NCBI GenBank assembly: GCA_001695595.3
Contig: MBPM02000158.1
Span: 31,487-95,486, forward strand
DNA from: Plasmopara viticola
Lineage: Eukaryota; Oomycota; Peronosporomycetes; Peronosporales; Peronosporaceae
Reading direction: 5' to 3'
Length of the DNA: 64,000 bases
Part shown: positions 40,696-55,136 of the stretch, one piece after another
Numbering within the stretch: the stretch's first letter is position 1
Layout of the letters: each line of letters begins with the position of its first letter
Notes under the pieces: generated by a model
Databases searched by the model: none
What the model saw: the letters and a program-made list of their open reading frames with translations, nothing else
What the model was told of the DNA's origin: nothing
Program-made: the position numbers and the translations under genes

Positions 40696-43538
40696 ATTAT
40701 ACACTTCGTTGAGGCTCTATTGCATGTATGCATGTCTAGAGCGATAGAAAGGACGTATCTTGGCCGCACAACGTCTTAGCGCTCCAATAAATGATTATAC
40801 ACTTCGTTGAGGCTCTATTGCATGTATGCATGTCTAGAGCGATAGAAAGGACGTATCTTTGGCCGCACAACGTCTTAGCGCTCCAATAGAATGATTATAC
40901 ACTTCGTTGAGGCTCTATTGCATGTATGCATGTCTAAGCGATAGAAAGGACAAATCTGTCGACGCACAACGTCTCAGCGCTCCAACGGAATGATTATACA
41001 CTTCGTTGAGGCTCTATTGCATGTATGCATGTCTAGAGCGATAGAAAAGAATCTGTCGACGCACAACGTCTCAGCGCTCCAACGAATGATTATACACTTC
41101 GTTGAGGCTCTATTGCATGTATGCATGTCTAGAGCGATAGAAAGGACATCTGTCGACGCACAACGTCTCAGCGCTCAACGGAATGATTATACACTTCGTT
41201 GAGGCTCTATTGCATGTATGCATGTCTAGAGCGATAGAAAGGACGTATCTTTGGCCGCACAACGTCTTAGCGCTCCAATAGAATGATTATACACTTCGTT
41301 GAGGCTCTATTGCATGTATGCATGTCTAGAGCGATAGAAAGGACAAATCTGTCGACGCACAACGTCTCAGCGCTCCAACGGAATGATTATACACTTCGTT
41401 GAGGCTCTATTGCATGTATGCATGTCTAGAGCGATAGAAAGGACGTATCTTTGGCCGCACAACGTCTTAGCGCTCCAACGAATGATTATACACTTCGTTG
41501 AGGCTCTATTGCATGTATGCATGTCTAAGCGATAGAAAGGACAATCTGTGACGCACAACGTCTCAGCGCTCCAACGAATGATTATACACTTCGTTGAGGC
41601 TCTATTGCATGTATGCATGTCTAGAGCGATAGAAAGGACAAATCTGTCGACGCACAACGTCTCAGCGCTCCAACGGAATGATTATACACTTCGTTGAGGC
41701 TCTATTGCATGTATGCATGTCTAGAGCGATAGAAAGGACGTATCTTTGGCCGCACAACGTCTTAGCGCTCCAATAGAATGATTATACACTTCGTTGTGGC
41801 TCTATTGCATGTATGCATGTCTAAGCGATAGAAAGGACAAATCTGTCGACGCACAACGTCTCAGCGCTCCAACGAATGATTATACACTTCGTTGAGGCTC
41901 TATTGCATGTATGCATGTCTAGAGCGATAGAAAGGACGTATCTTTGGCCGCACAACGTCTCAGCGCTCCAATAGAATGATTATACACTTCGTTGAGGCTC
42001 TATTGCATGTATGCATGTCTAGAGCGATAGAAAGGACATCTTGGCGCACAACGTCTCAGCGCTCCAACGAATGATTATACACTTCGTTGAGGCTCTATTG
42101 CATGTATGCATGTCTAGAGCGATAGAAAGGAATCTGTCGACGCACAACGTCTCAGCGCTCCAACGAATGATTATACACTTCGTTGAGGCTCTATTGCATG
42201 TATGCATGTCTAGAGCGATAGAAGGACGTATCTTTGGCCGCACAACGTCTTAGCGCTCCAATAGAATGATTATACACTTCGTTGAGGCTCTATTACATGT
42301 ATGCATGTCTAGAGCGATAGAAAGGACAAATCTGTCGACCACAACGTCTCAGCGCTCCAACGAATGATTATACACTTCGTTGAGGCTCTATTGCATGTAT
42401 GCATGTCTAGAGCGATAGAAAGGACAAATCTGTCGACGCACAACGTCTCAGCGCTCCAACGAATGATTATACACTTCGTTGAGGCTCTATTGCATGTATG
42501 CATGTCTAGAGCGATAGAAAGGACGTATCTTTGGCCGCACAACGTCTTAGCGCTCCAATAGAATGATTATACACTTCGTTGAGGCTCTATTGCATGTATG
42601 CATGTCTAGAGCGATAGAAAGGACGTATCTTTGGCGCACAACGTCTCAGCGCTCCAACGAATGATTATACACTTCGTTGAGGCTCTATTGCATGTATGCA
42701 TGTCTAGAGCGATAGAAAGGACGTATCTTTGGCCGCACAACGTCTTAGCGCTCCAATAGAATGATTATACACTTCGTTGAGGCTCTATTGCATGTATGCA
42801 TGTCTAGAGCGATAGAAAGGACATCTTGGCGCACAACGTCTCAGCGCTCCAACGAATGATTATACACTTCGTTGAGGCTCTATTGCATGTATGCATGTCT
42901 AGAGCGATAGAAAGGACATCTGTCGACGCACAACGTCTTAGCGCTCCAACGAATGATTATACACTTCGTTGAGGCTCTATTGCATGTATGCATGTCTAGA
43001 GCGATAGAAAGGACGTATCTTTGGCCGCACAACGTCTTAGCGCTCCAATAGAATGATTATACACTTCGTTGAGGCTCTATTGCATGTATGCATGTCTAGA
43101 GCGATAGAAAGGACATCTGTCGACGCACAACGTCTCAGCGCTCCAATAGAATGATTATACACTTCGTTGAGGCTCTATTGCATGTATGCATGTCTAGAGC
43201 GATAGAAAGGACGTATCTTTGGCCGTAAACGTCTCGCGCTCCAACAAATGATTATACACTTCGTTGAGGCTCTATTGCATGTATGCATGTCTAGAGCGAT
43301 AGAAAGGACGTATCTTTGGCCGTACAGTCTCAGCGCTCCAACGAATGATTATACACTTCGTTGAGGCTCTATTGCATGTAAGCATGTCTAGGGCGATAGA
43401 AAGGACGTATCTTGTCCGCACATCTCAGCGCTCCAATAGAATGATTATACACTTCGTTGAGGCTCTATTGCATGTATGCATGTCTAGAGCGATAGAAAGG
43501 ACAAATCTGTCGACGCACAACGTCTCAGCGCTCCAACA

Positions 43539-43638
43539 GAATGATAATACACTTCGTTGAGGCTCTATTGCACGTATGCATGTCTACAGCGATAGAAAAG
43601 ACGTATTTTTGGCCGTACAGCTTCTTAGCCCTCCAATA
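43539..43638 (+). repeat. Type C monomer
   Basis: C-type core and linker are intact, including TCTACAGCG and GTACAGCTTCTTAGCCC. It follows a type A unit directly. A further C-like core with a different linker lies about 300 bp downstream, at roughly 43850. Confidence 0.83.
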
Positions 43639-45903
43639 GAATGATTATACACTTCGTTGAGGCTCTATTGCATGTATGCATGTCTAGAGCGATAGAAAGG
43701 ACAAATCTGTCGACGCACAACGTCTCAGCGCTCCAACGGAATGATTATACACTTCGTTGAGGCTCTATTGCATGTATGCATGTCTAGAGCGATAGAAAGG
43801 ACGTATCTTTGGCCGCACAACGTCTTAGCGCTCCAACACAATGATAATACACTTCGTTGAGGCTCTATTGCACGTATGCATGTCTACAGCGATAGAAAAG
43901 ACGTATCTTGACGCACAACGTCTCAGCGCTCCAACGAATGATTATACACTTCGTTGAGGCTCTATTGCATGTATGCATGTCTAGAGCGATAGAAAGGACG
44001 TATCGTCGGCGCACAACGTCTCAGCGCTCCAACGAATGATTATACACTTCGTTGAGGCTCTATTGCATGTATGCATGTCTAGAGCGATAGAAAGGACAAA
44101 TCTGTCGACGCACAACGTCTCAGCGCTCCAACGGAATGATTATACACTTCGTTGAGGCTCTATTGCATGTATGCATGTCTAGAGCGATAGAAAGGACATC
44201 TGTCGACGCACAACGTCTCAGCGCTCCAACAGAATGATTATACACTTCGTTGAGGCTCTATTGCATGTATGCATGTCTAGAGCGATAGAAAGGACAATCT
44301 GTGGCGCACAACGTCTCAGCGCTCCAAGGAATGATTATACACTTCGTTGAGGCTCTATTGCATGTATGCATGTCTAGAGCGATAGAAAGGACGTATCTTG
44401 GCGCACAACGTCTCAGCGCTCCAACGAATGATTATACACTTCGTTGAGGCTCTATTGCATGTATGCATGTCTAGAGCGATAGAAAGGACATCTGTCGACG
44501 CACAACGTCTCAGCGCTCCAACGAATGATTATACACTTCGTTGAGGCTCTATTGCATGTATGCATGTCTAGAGCGATAGAAAGGACGTATCTTTGGCCGC
44601 ACAACGTCTTAGCGCTCCAACGAATGATTATACACTTCGTTGAGGCTCTATTGCATGTATGCATGTCTAGAGCGATAGAAAGGACAAATCTGTCGACGCA
44701 CAACGTCTCAGCGCTCCAACGAATGATTATACACTTCGTTGAGGCTCTATTGCATGTATGCATGTCTAGAGCGATAGAAAGGACGTATCTTTGGCGCACA
44801 ACGTCTCAGCGCTCCAACAAATGATTATACACTTCGTTGAGGCTCTATTGCATGTATGCATGTCTAGAGCGATAGAAAGGTATCTTTGGCCACAGTCTCA
44901 GCGCTCCAACGAATGATTATACACTTCGTTGAGGCTCTATTGCATGTATGCATGTCTAGAGCGATAGAAAGGACAAATCTGTCGACGCACAACGTCTCAG
45001 CGCTCCAACGGAATGATTATACACTTCGTTGAGGCTCTATTGCATGTATGCATGTCTAGAGCGATAGAAAGGACGTATCTTTGGCCGCACAACGTCTTAG
45101 CGCTCCAATAGAATGATTATACACTTCGTTGAGGCTCTATTGCATGTATGCATGTCTAGAGCGATAGAAAGGACAAATCTGTCGACGCACAACGTCTCAG
45201 CGCTCCAACGAATGATTATACACTTCGTTGAGGCTCTATTGCATGTATGCATGTCTAGAGCGATAGAAAGGACATCTTGTCGACGCACAACGTCTCAGCG
45301 CTCCAACGGAATGATTATACACTTCGTTGAGGCTCTATTGCATGTATGCATGTCTAGAGCGATAGAAAGGACGTATCTTTGGCCGTACAACGTCTTAGCG
45401 CTCCAACAGAATGATTATACACTTCGTTGAGGCTCTATTGCATGTATGCATGTCTAGAGCGATAGAAAGGACATCTTGGGCCGCCGTCTTCAGCGCTCCA
45501 ATAGAATGATTATACACTTCGTTGAGGCTCTATTGCATGTATGCATGTCTAGAGCGATAGAAAGGACAAATCTGTCGACGCACAACGTCTCAGCGCTCCA
45601 ACAGAATGATTATACACTTCGTTGAGGCTCTATTGCATGTATGCATGTCTAGAGCGATAGAAAGGACGTATCTTTGGCCGCACAACGTCTTAGCGCTCCA
45701 ATAGAATGATTATACACTTCGTTGTGGCTCTATTACATGTATGCATGTCTAAAGCGATAGAAAGGACAAATCTGTCGACGCACAACGTCTCAGCGCTCCA
45801 ACGGAATGATTATACACTTCGTTGAGGCTCTATTGCATGTATGCATGTCTAGAGCGATAGAAAGGACAAATCTGTCGACGCACAACGTCTCAGCGCTCCA
45901 ACG

Positions 45904-46003
45904 GAATGATTATACACTTCGTTGTGGCTCTATTACATGTATGCATGTCTACAGCGATAGAAAAGACGTATTTTTGGCCGTACAGCTTCTTAGCCCTCCA
46001 ATA
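45904..46003 (+). repeat. Recombinant V/C monomer
   Basis: The 5' half is variant V (GTTGTGGCTCTATTACATG). The 3' half is type C (TCTACAGCGATAGAAAAGAC and GTACAGCTTCTTAGCCC). The switch lies within the shared GTATGCATGTCTA. It may reflect a real exchange between copies or a chimaeric consensus. Confidence 0.75.
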
Positions 46004-46914
46004 GAATGATTATACACTTCGTTGAGGCTCTATTGCATGTATGCATGTCTAGAGCGATAGAAAGGACAAATCTGTCGACGCACAACGTCTCAGCGCTCCA
46101 ACGGAATGATTATACACTTCGTTGAGGCTCTATTGCATGTATGCATGTCTAGAGCGATAGAAAGGACGTATCTTTGGCCACAACGTCTCGCGCTCCAACA
46201 ATGATTATACACTTCGTTGAGGCTCTATTGCATGTATGCATGTCTAGAGCGATAGAAAGGACGTATCTTTGGCCGCACAACGTCTTAGCGCTCCAACAGA
46301 ATGATTATACACTTCGTTGAGGCTCTATTGCATGTATGCATGTCTAGAGCGATAGAAAGGACGTCTTTGGCACACGTCTCAGCGCTCCAATAGAATGATT
46401 ATACACTTCGTTGAGGCTCTATTGCATGTATGCATGTCTAGAGCGATAGAAAGGACATCTGTCGACGCACAACGTCTTAGCGCTCCAACGAATGATTATA
46501 CACTTCGTTGAGGCTCTATTGCATGTATGCATGTCTAGAGCGATAGAAAGGACGTATCTTGGCCGAAAACGTCTCAGCGCTCCAACAAATGATTATACAC
46601 TTCGTTGAGGCTCTATTGCATGTATGCATGTCTAGAGCGATAGAAAGGACGTATCTTTGGCCACAACGTCTCAGCGCTCCAATAGAATGATTATACACTT
46701 CGTTGAGGCTCTATTGCATGTATGCATGTCTAGAGCGATAGAAAGGACGTATCTGTCGACGCAAACGTCTTAGCGCTCCAATAGAATGATTATACACTTC
46801 GTTGAGGCTCTATTGCATGTATGCATGTCTAGAGCGATAGAAAGGACAAATCTGTCGACGCACAACGTCTCAGCGCTCCAAATGATTATACACTTCGTTG
46901 AGGCTCTATTGCAT

Positions 46915-46950
46915 GTATGCATGTCTAGAGCGATAGAATCACTTCGTTGA
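46915..46950 (+). repeat. Truncated monomer junction
   Basis: GCGATAGAA is followed by TCACTTCGTTGAGG. The whole linker and the GAATGATTATA start of the next unit are missing. As at 8705, the break lies at the ATAGAA repeated between core and unit junction. Confidence 0.82.
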
Positions 46951-48492
46951 GGCTCTATTGCATGTATGCATGTCTAGAGCGATAGAAAGGACGTATCTTG
47001 GCGCACAACGTCTTAGCGCTCCAATAGAATGATTATACACTTCGTTGAGGCTCTATTGCATGTATGCATGTCTAGAGCGATAGAAAGGACATCTGTCGAC
47101 GCACAACGTCTCAGCGCTCCAAAGAATGATTATACACTTCGTTGAGGCTCTATTGCATGTATGCATGTCTAGAGCGATAGAAAGGACGTATCTTTGACCG
47201 CACAACGTCTCAGCGCTCCAACGAATGATTATACACTTCGTTGAGGCTCTATTGCATGTATGCATGTCTAGAGCGATAGAAAGGACGTATCTTTGGCCGT
47301 ACGCTCTTAGCGCTCCAATAGAATGATTATACACTTCGTTGAGGCTCTATTGCATGTATGCATGTCTAGAGCGATAGAAAGGACAAATCTGTCGACGCAC
47401 AACGTCTCAGCGCTCCAACGGAATGATTATACACTTCGTTGAGGCTCTATTGCATGTATGCATGTCTAGAGCGATAGAAAGGACGTATCTTTGGCCGCAA
47501 ACGTCTCGCGCTCCAACAGAATGATTATACACTTCGTTGAGGCTCTATTGCATGTATGCATGTCTAAGCGATAGAAAGACATCTTTGGCCACGTCTCAGC
47601 GCTCCAACAGAATGATTATACACTTCGTTGAGGCTCTATTGCATGTATGCATGTCTAGAGCGATAGAAAGGACAAATCTGTCGACGCAAAACGTCTCAGC
47701 GCTCCAACGAATGATTATACACTTCGTTGAGGCTCTATTGCATGTATGCATGTCTAGAGCGATAGAAAGGACGTATCTTTGGCCGCACAACGTCTTAGCG
47801 CTCCAATAGAATGATTATACACTTCGTTGAGGCTCTATTGCATGTATGCATGTCTAGAGCGATAGAAAGGACATCTGTCGACGCACAACGTCTCAGCGCT
47901 CCAACGGAATGATTATACACTTCGTTGAGGCTCTATTGCATGTATGCATGTCTAGAGCGATAGAAAGGACGTATCTTTGGCCAAACGTCTCAGCGCTCCA
48001 ACAAATGATTATACACTTCGTTGTGGCTCTATTACATGTATGCATGTCTAGAGCGATAGAAAGGACGTATCTTTGGCCGTAGCTCTTAGCGCTCCAACGA
48101 ATGATTATACACTTCGTTGAGGCTCTATTGCATGTATGCATGTCTAGAGCGATAGAAAGGACGTATCTTTGACGCACAACGTCTTAGCGCTCCAACGAAT
48201 GATTATACACTTCGTTGAGGCTCTATTGCATGTATGCATGTCTAGAGCGATAGAAAGGACAAATCTGTCGACGCACAACGTCTCAGCGCTCCAACGGAAT
48301 GATTATACACTTCGTTGAGGCTCTATTGCATGTATGCATGTCTAGAGCGATAGAAAGGACATCTGTCGACGCACAACGTCTCAGCGCTCCAATAGAATGA
48401 TTATACACTTCGTTGAGGCTCTATTGCATGTATGCATGTCTAGAGCGATAGAAAGGACGTATCTTTGGCCACAACGTCTCAGCGCTCCAACG

Positions 48493-48584
48493 GAATGATT
48501 ATACACTTCGTTGAGGCTCTATTGCACGTATGCATGTCTACAGCGATAGAAAAGACGTATTTTTGGCCGTACAGCTTCTTAGCC
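48493..48584 (+). repeat. Type C monomer truncated at its 3' end
   Basis: A C-type core and linker run to GTACAGCTTCTTAGCC. The next unit then begins at TGATTATACAC. The usual CTCC-AATAGAA join is missing, a deletion of about 11 bp. Confidence 0.8.
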
Positions 48585-50232
48585 TGATTATACACTTCGT
48601 TGAGGCTCTATTGCATGTATGCATGTCTAGAGCGATAGAAAGGACATCTGACGCACAACGTCTCAGCGCTCCAACGAATGATTATACACTTCGTTGAGGC
48701 TCTATTGCATGTATGCATGTCTAGAGCGATAGAAAGGACATCTTGGCCACGTCTCAGCGCTCCAACGAATGATTATACACTTCGTTGAGGCTCTATTATG
48801 TATGCATGTCTAGAGCGATAGAAAGGACATCTTGACGCACAACGTCTCAGCGCTCCAACGAATGATTATACACTTCGTTGAGGCTCTATTGCATGTATGC
48901 ATGTCTAGAGCGATAGAAAGGACGTATCTTGGCCGCACAACGTCTTAGCGCTCCAACGAATGATTATACACTTCGTTGAGGCTCTATTGCATGTATGCAT
49001 GTCTAGAGCGATAGAAAGGACGTATCTTTGGCGCACAACGTCTCAGCGCTCCAACGAATGATTATACACTTCGTTGAGGCTCTATTGCATGTATGCATGT
49101 CTAGAGCGATAGAAAGGACAAATCTGTCGACGCACAACGTCTCAGCGCTCCAACGGAATGATTATACACTTCGTTGAGGCTCTATTGCATGTATGCATGT
49201 CTAGAGCGATAGAAAGGACGTATCTTTGGCCAAACGTCTCAGCGCTCCAACGAATGATTATACACTTCGTTGAGGCTCTATTGCATGTATGCATGTCTAG
49301 AGCGATAGAAAGGACAAATCTGTCGACGCACAACGTCTCAGCGCTCCAACGAATGATTATACACTTCGTTGAGGCTCTATTGCATGTATGCATGTCTAGA
49401 GCGATAGAAAGGACGTATCTTCGACGCACACGTCTCAGCGCTCCAACAATGATTATACACTTCGTTTAGGCTCTATTGCATGTATGCATGTCTAGAGCGA
49501 TAGAAAGGACGTATCTTTGGCCACAACGTCTCTTAGCGCTCCAAGAATGATTATACACTTCGTTGAGGCTCTATTGCATGTATGCATGTCTAGAGCGATA
49601 GAAAGGACGTATCTGTCGACGCACAACGTCTCAGCGCTCCAACGAATGATTATACACTTCGTTGAGGCTCTATTGCATGTATGCATGTCTAGAGCGATAG
49701 AAAGGACGTATCTTTGGCCGCACAACGTCTCGCGCTCCAACGAATGATTATACACTTCGTTGAGGCTCTATTGCATGTATGCATGTCTAGAGCGATAGAA
49801 AGGACGTATCTTTGGCCGCACAACGTCTTAGCGCTCCAATCGAATGATTATACACTTCGTTGAGGCTCTATTGCATGTATGCATGTCTAGAGCGATAGAA
49901 AGGACATATCTGTCGACGCACAACGTCTCAGCGCTCCAACGGAATGATTATACACTTCGTTGAGGCTCTATTGCATGTATGCATGTCTAGAGCGATAGAA
50001 AGGACGTATCTTTGGCCAAACGTCTCAGCGCTCCAACGAATGATTATACACTTCGTTGAGGCTCTATTGCATGTATGCATGTCTAGAGCGATAGAAAGGA
50101 CGTATCTGACGCACAACGTCTCAGCGCTCCAACGGAATGATTATACACTTCGTTGAGGCTCTATTGCATGTATGCATGTCTAGAGCGATAGAAAGGACGT
50201 ATCTTTGGCCGACAACGTCTCAGCGCTCCAAC

Positions 50233-50332
50233 GAATGATAATACACTTCGTTGAGGCTCTATTGCACGTATGCATGTCTACAGCGATAGAAAAGACGTAT
50301 TTTTGGCCGTACAGCTTCTTAGCCCTCCAATA
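50233..50332 (+). repeat. Type C monomer
   Basis: It carries GATAATACAC, GCACGTATGC, TCTACAGCG, GAAAAGACGTATTTTTGG and GTACAGCTTCTTAGCCC, and follows a B-like unit ending GACAACGTCTCAGCG. Confidence 0.84.
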
Positions 50333-53300
50333 GAATGATTATACACTTCGTTGAGGCTCTATTGCATGTATGCATGTCTAGAGCGATAGAAAGGACATCT
50401 GTCGACGCACAACGTCTCAGCGCTCCAACGAATGATTATACACTTCGTTGAGGCTCTATTGCATGTATGCATGTCTAGAGCGATAGAAAGGACAAATCTG
50501 TCGACGACAACGTCTCAGCGCTCCAACGAATGATTATACACTTCGTTGAGGCTCTATTGCATGTATGCATGTCTAGAGCGATAGAAAGGACGTATCTTTG
50601 GCCGACAACGTCTCAGCGCTCCAAAAATGATTATACACTTCGTTGAGGCTCTATTGCATGTATGCATGTCTAGAGCGATAGAAAGGACGTATCTTTGGCC
50701 GCACAGCTCTTAGCGCTCCAACAATGATTATACACTTCGTTGAGGCTCTATTGCATGTATGCATGTCTAGAGCGATAGAAAGGACAAATCTGTCGACGCA
50801 CAACGTCTCAGCGCTCCAACGGAATGATTATACACTTCGTTGAGGCTCTATTGCATGTATGCATGTCTAGAGCGATAGAAAGGACATCTGTCGACGACAA
50901 CGTCTCAGCGCTCCAACGAATGATTATACACTTCGTTGAGGCTCTATTGCATGTATGCATGTCTAGAGCGATAGAAAGGACAATCTTTGGCCACAACGTC
51001 TCAGCGCTCCAACAAATGATTATACACTTCGTTGAGGCTCTATTGCATGTATGCATGTCTAGAGCGATAGAAAGGACGTATCTTTGGCCACAACGTCTTA
51101 GCGCTCCAATAGAATGATTATACACTTCGTTGAGGCTCTATTGCATGTATGCATGTCTAGAGCGATAGAAAGGACATCTGTCGACGCACAACGTCTCGCG
51201 CTCCAACGAATGATTATACACTTCGTTGAGGCTCTATTGCATGTATGCATGTCTAGAGCGATAGAAAGGACGTATCTTTGGCCGCACAACGTCTTAGCGC
51301 TCCAATAGAATGATTATACACTTCGTTGAGGCTCTATTGCATGTATGCATGTCTAGAGCGATAGAAAGGACAATCTGTCGACGCACAACGTCTCAGCGCT
51401 CCAACGAATGATTATACACTTCGTTGAGGCTCTATTGCATGTATGCATGTCTAGAGCGATAGAAAGGACGTATCTTTGGCCGACAACGTCTCAGCGCTCC
51501 AACAATGATTATACACTTCGTTGAGGCTCTATTGCATGTATGCATGTCTAGAGCGATAGAAAGGACGTATCTTTGGCCAAACGTCTTAGCGCTCTAACAC
51601 AATGATTATACACTTCGTTGAGGCTCTATTGCATGTATACATGTCTAGAGCGATAGAAAGGACATCTGTCGACGCACAACGTCTCAGCGCTCCAACGAAT
51701 GATTATACACTTCGTTGAGGCTCTATTGCATGTATGCATGTCTAGAGCGATAGAAAGGACGTATCTTTGGCCGCACAACGTCTTAGCGCTCCAATAGAAT
51801 GATTATACACTTCGTTGAGGCTCTATTGCATGTATGCATGTCTAGAGCGATAGAAAGGACAAATCTGTCGACGCACAACGTCTCAGCGCTCCAACGGAAT
51901 GATTATACACTTCGTTGAGGCTCTATTGCATGTATGCATGTCTAGAGCGATAGAAAAGACGTATCTGTCGACGCACAACGTCTCAGCGCTCCAACGAATG
52001 ATTATACACTTCGTTGAGGCTCTATTGCATGTATGCATGTCTAGAGCGATAGAAAGGACGTATCTTTGGCACAACGTCTCAGCGCTCCAACGAATGATTA
52101 TACACTTCGTTGAGGCTCTATTGCATGTATGCATGTCTAGAGCGATAGAAAGGACAAATCTTCGGCGCACAACGTCTCAGCGCTCCAACGAATGATTATA
52201 CACTTCGTTGAGGCTCTATTGCATGTATGCATGTCTAGAGCGATAGAAAGGACGTATCTTTGGCCGACAACGTCTCAGCGCTCCAAAAATGATTATACAC
52301 TTCGTTGAGGCTCTATTGCATGTATGCATGTCTAGAGCGATAGAAAGGACGTATCTTTGGCCGCACGTCTTAGCGCTCCAATAGAATGATTATACACTTC
52401 GTTGAGGCTCTATTGCATGTATGCATGTCTAGAGCGATAGAAAGGACAAATCTGTCGACGCACAACGTCTCAGCGCTCCAACGGAATGATTATACACTTC
52501 GTTGAGGCTCTATTGCATGTATGCATGTCTAGAGCGATAGAAAGGACGTATCTTTGGCCGCACAACGTCTCAGCGCTCCAGCAGAATGATTATATACTTC
52601 GTTGAGGCTCTATTGCATGTATGCATGTCTAGAGCGATAGAAAGGACGTATCTTGACGCACAACGTCTCAGCGCTCCAACGGAATGATTATACACTTCGT
52701 TGAGGCTCTATTGCATGTATGCATGTCTAGAGCGATAGAAAAGACGTATCTGTCGACGCACAACGTCTCAGCGCTCCAACGAATGATAATACACTTCGTT
52801 GAGGCTCTATTGCATGTATGCATGTCTAGAGCGATAGAAAGGACGTATCTTTGGCCGTAGAACGTCTCCGCGCTCCAACACAATGATAATACACTTCGTT
52901 GAGGCTCTATTGCATGTATGCATGTCTAGAGCGATAGAAAGGACAAATCTGTCGACGCACAACGTCTCAGCGCTCCAACGGAATGATTATACACTTCGTT
53001 GAGGCTCTATTGCATGTATGCATGTCTAGAGCGATAGAAAGGACGTATCTTTGGCCGCAACGTCTCAGCGCTCCAACAAATGATTATACACTTCGTTGAG
53101 GCTCTATTGCATGTATGCATGTCTAGAGCGATAGAAAGGACGTATTTGGCCGACACGTCTAGCGCTCCAATAGAATAATTATACACTTCGTTGAGGCTCT
53201 ATTGCATGTATGCATGTCTAGAGCGATAGAAAGGACAAATCTGTCGACGCACAACGTCTCAGCGCTCCAACGAATGATTATACACTTCGTTGAGGCTCTA

Positions 53301-54253
53301 TTGCATGTATGCATGTCTAGAGCGATAGAAAGGACAAATCTGTCGACGCACAACGTCTAGCGCTCCAACGGAATGATTATACACTTCGTTGAGGCTCTAT
53401 TGCATGTATGCATGTCTAGAGCGATAGAAAGGACGTATCTTTGGCCACAACGTCTCAGCGCTCCAACAATGATTATACACTTCGTTGAGGCTCTATTGCA
53501 TGTATGCATGTCTAGAGCGATAGAAAGGACGTATCTATGGCCGCACAACGTCTAGCGCTCCAATAGAATTATTATACACTTCATTGAGGCTCTATTGCAT
53601 GTATGCATGTCTAGAGCGATAGAAAGGACATCTGTCGACGCACAACGTCTCAGCGCTCCAACGAATGATTATACACTTCGTTGAGGCTCTATTGCATGTA
53701 TGCATGTCTAGAGCGATAGAAAGGACGTATCTGTCGCGCACAACGTCTAGCGCTCCAACGAATGATTATACACTTCGTTGAGGCTCTATTGCATGTATGC
53801 ATGTCTAGAGCGATAGAAAGGACGTATCTTTGGCCGACAACGTCTCAGCGCTCCAACAATGATTATACACTTCGTTGAGGCTCTATTGCATGTATGCATG
53901 TCTAGAGCGATAGAAAGGACGTATCTTTGGCCGCACAACGTCTTAGCGCTCCAATAGAATGATTATACACTTCGTTGAGGCTCTATTGCATGTATGCATG
54001 TCTAGAGCGATAGAAAGGACAAATCTTCGACGCACAACGTCTCAGCGCTCCAACGAATGATTATACACTTCGTTGAGGCTCTATTGCATGTATGCATGTC
54101 TAGAGCGATAGAAAGGACGTATCTTTGGCCGCACAACGTCTTAGCGCTCCAATAGAATGATTATACACTTCGTTGAGGCTCTATTGCATGTATGCATGTC
54201 TAGAGCGATAGAAAGGACAAATCTGTCGACGCACAACGTCTCAGCGCTCCAAC

Positions 54254-54351
54254 GAATGATTATACACTTCGTTGGAACCCTATTGCATCTGTGCATGCCT
54301 GAGAGATAGAAAGGACGTATTCGTTGCCGTACAATATCTCTGCGCTCCAAA
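54254..54351 (+). repeat. Divergent monomer with TTCGTTGGAA
   Basis: The core reads CTTCGTTGGAACCCTATTG, then GCATCTGTGCATGCCTGAGAG. The linker is TATTCGTTGCCGTACAATATC, unlike any other here. The unit is still alignable throughout. The stretch at 54268-54277 equals the first ten fixed or preferred bases of the mammalian CENP-B box, but the CGGG end is missing (see findings). Confidence 0.8.
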
Positions 54352-55136
54352 AATGATATACACTTCGTTGAGGCTCTATTGCATGTATGCATGTCTAGAG
54401 CGATAGAAAGGACGTATTTTGGCCGCACAACGTCTAGCGCTCCAACGAATGATTATACACTTCGTTGAGGCTCTATTGCATGTATGCATGTCTAGAGCGA
54501 TAGAAAGGACATCTGTCGACGCACAACGTCTCAGCGCTCCAACGGAATGATTATACACTTCGTTGAGGCTCTATTGCATGTATGCATGTCTAGAGCGATA
54601 GAAAAGACGTATCTTGGCCGCACAACGTCTTAGCGCTCCATAGAATGATTATACACTTCGTTGAGGCTCTATTGCATGTATGCATGTCTAGAGCGATAGA
54701 AAGGACAAATCTGTCGACGCACAACGTCTCAGCGCTCCAACGGAATGATTATACACTTCGTTGAGGCTCTATTGCATGTATGCATGTCTAGAGCGATAGA
54801 AAGGACGTATCTTTGGCCGCACAACGTCTTAGCGCTCCAAAAATGATTATACACTTCGTTGAGGCTCTATTGCATGTATGCATGTCTAGAGCGATAGAAA
54901 GGACGTATTTTGGACGCACACGTCTTAGCGCTCCAACGAATGATTATACACTTCGTTGAGGCTCTATTGCATGTATGCATGTCTAGAGCGATAGAAAGGA
55001 CAAATCTGTCGACGCACAACGTCTCAGCGCTCCAACGAATGATTATACACTTCGTTGAGGCTCTATTGCATGTATGCATGTCTAGAGCGATAGAAAGGAC
55101 GTATCTTTGGCCGCACAACGTCTTAGCGCTCCAATA

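Noticed and set aside
54254..54351. A functional CENP-B box
   Set aside because: Only 6 of 9 essential bases match and the CGGG end is missing. It is a single decayed unit among hundreds, so it is noted as a finding but not annotated as a binding site.
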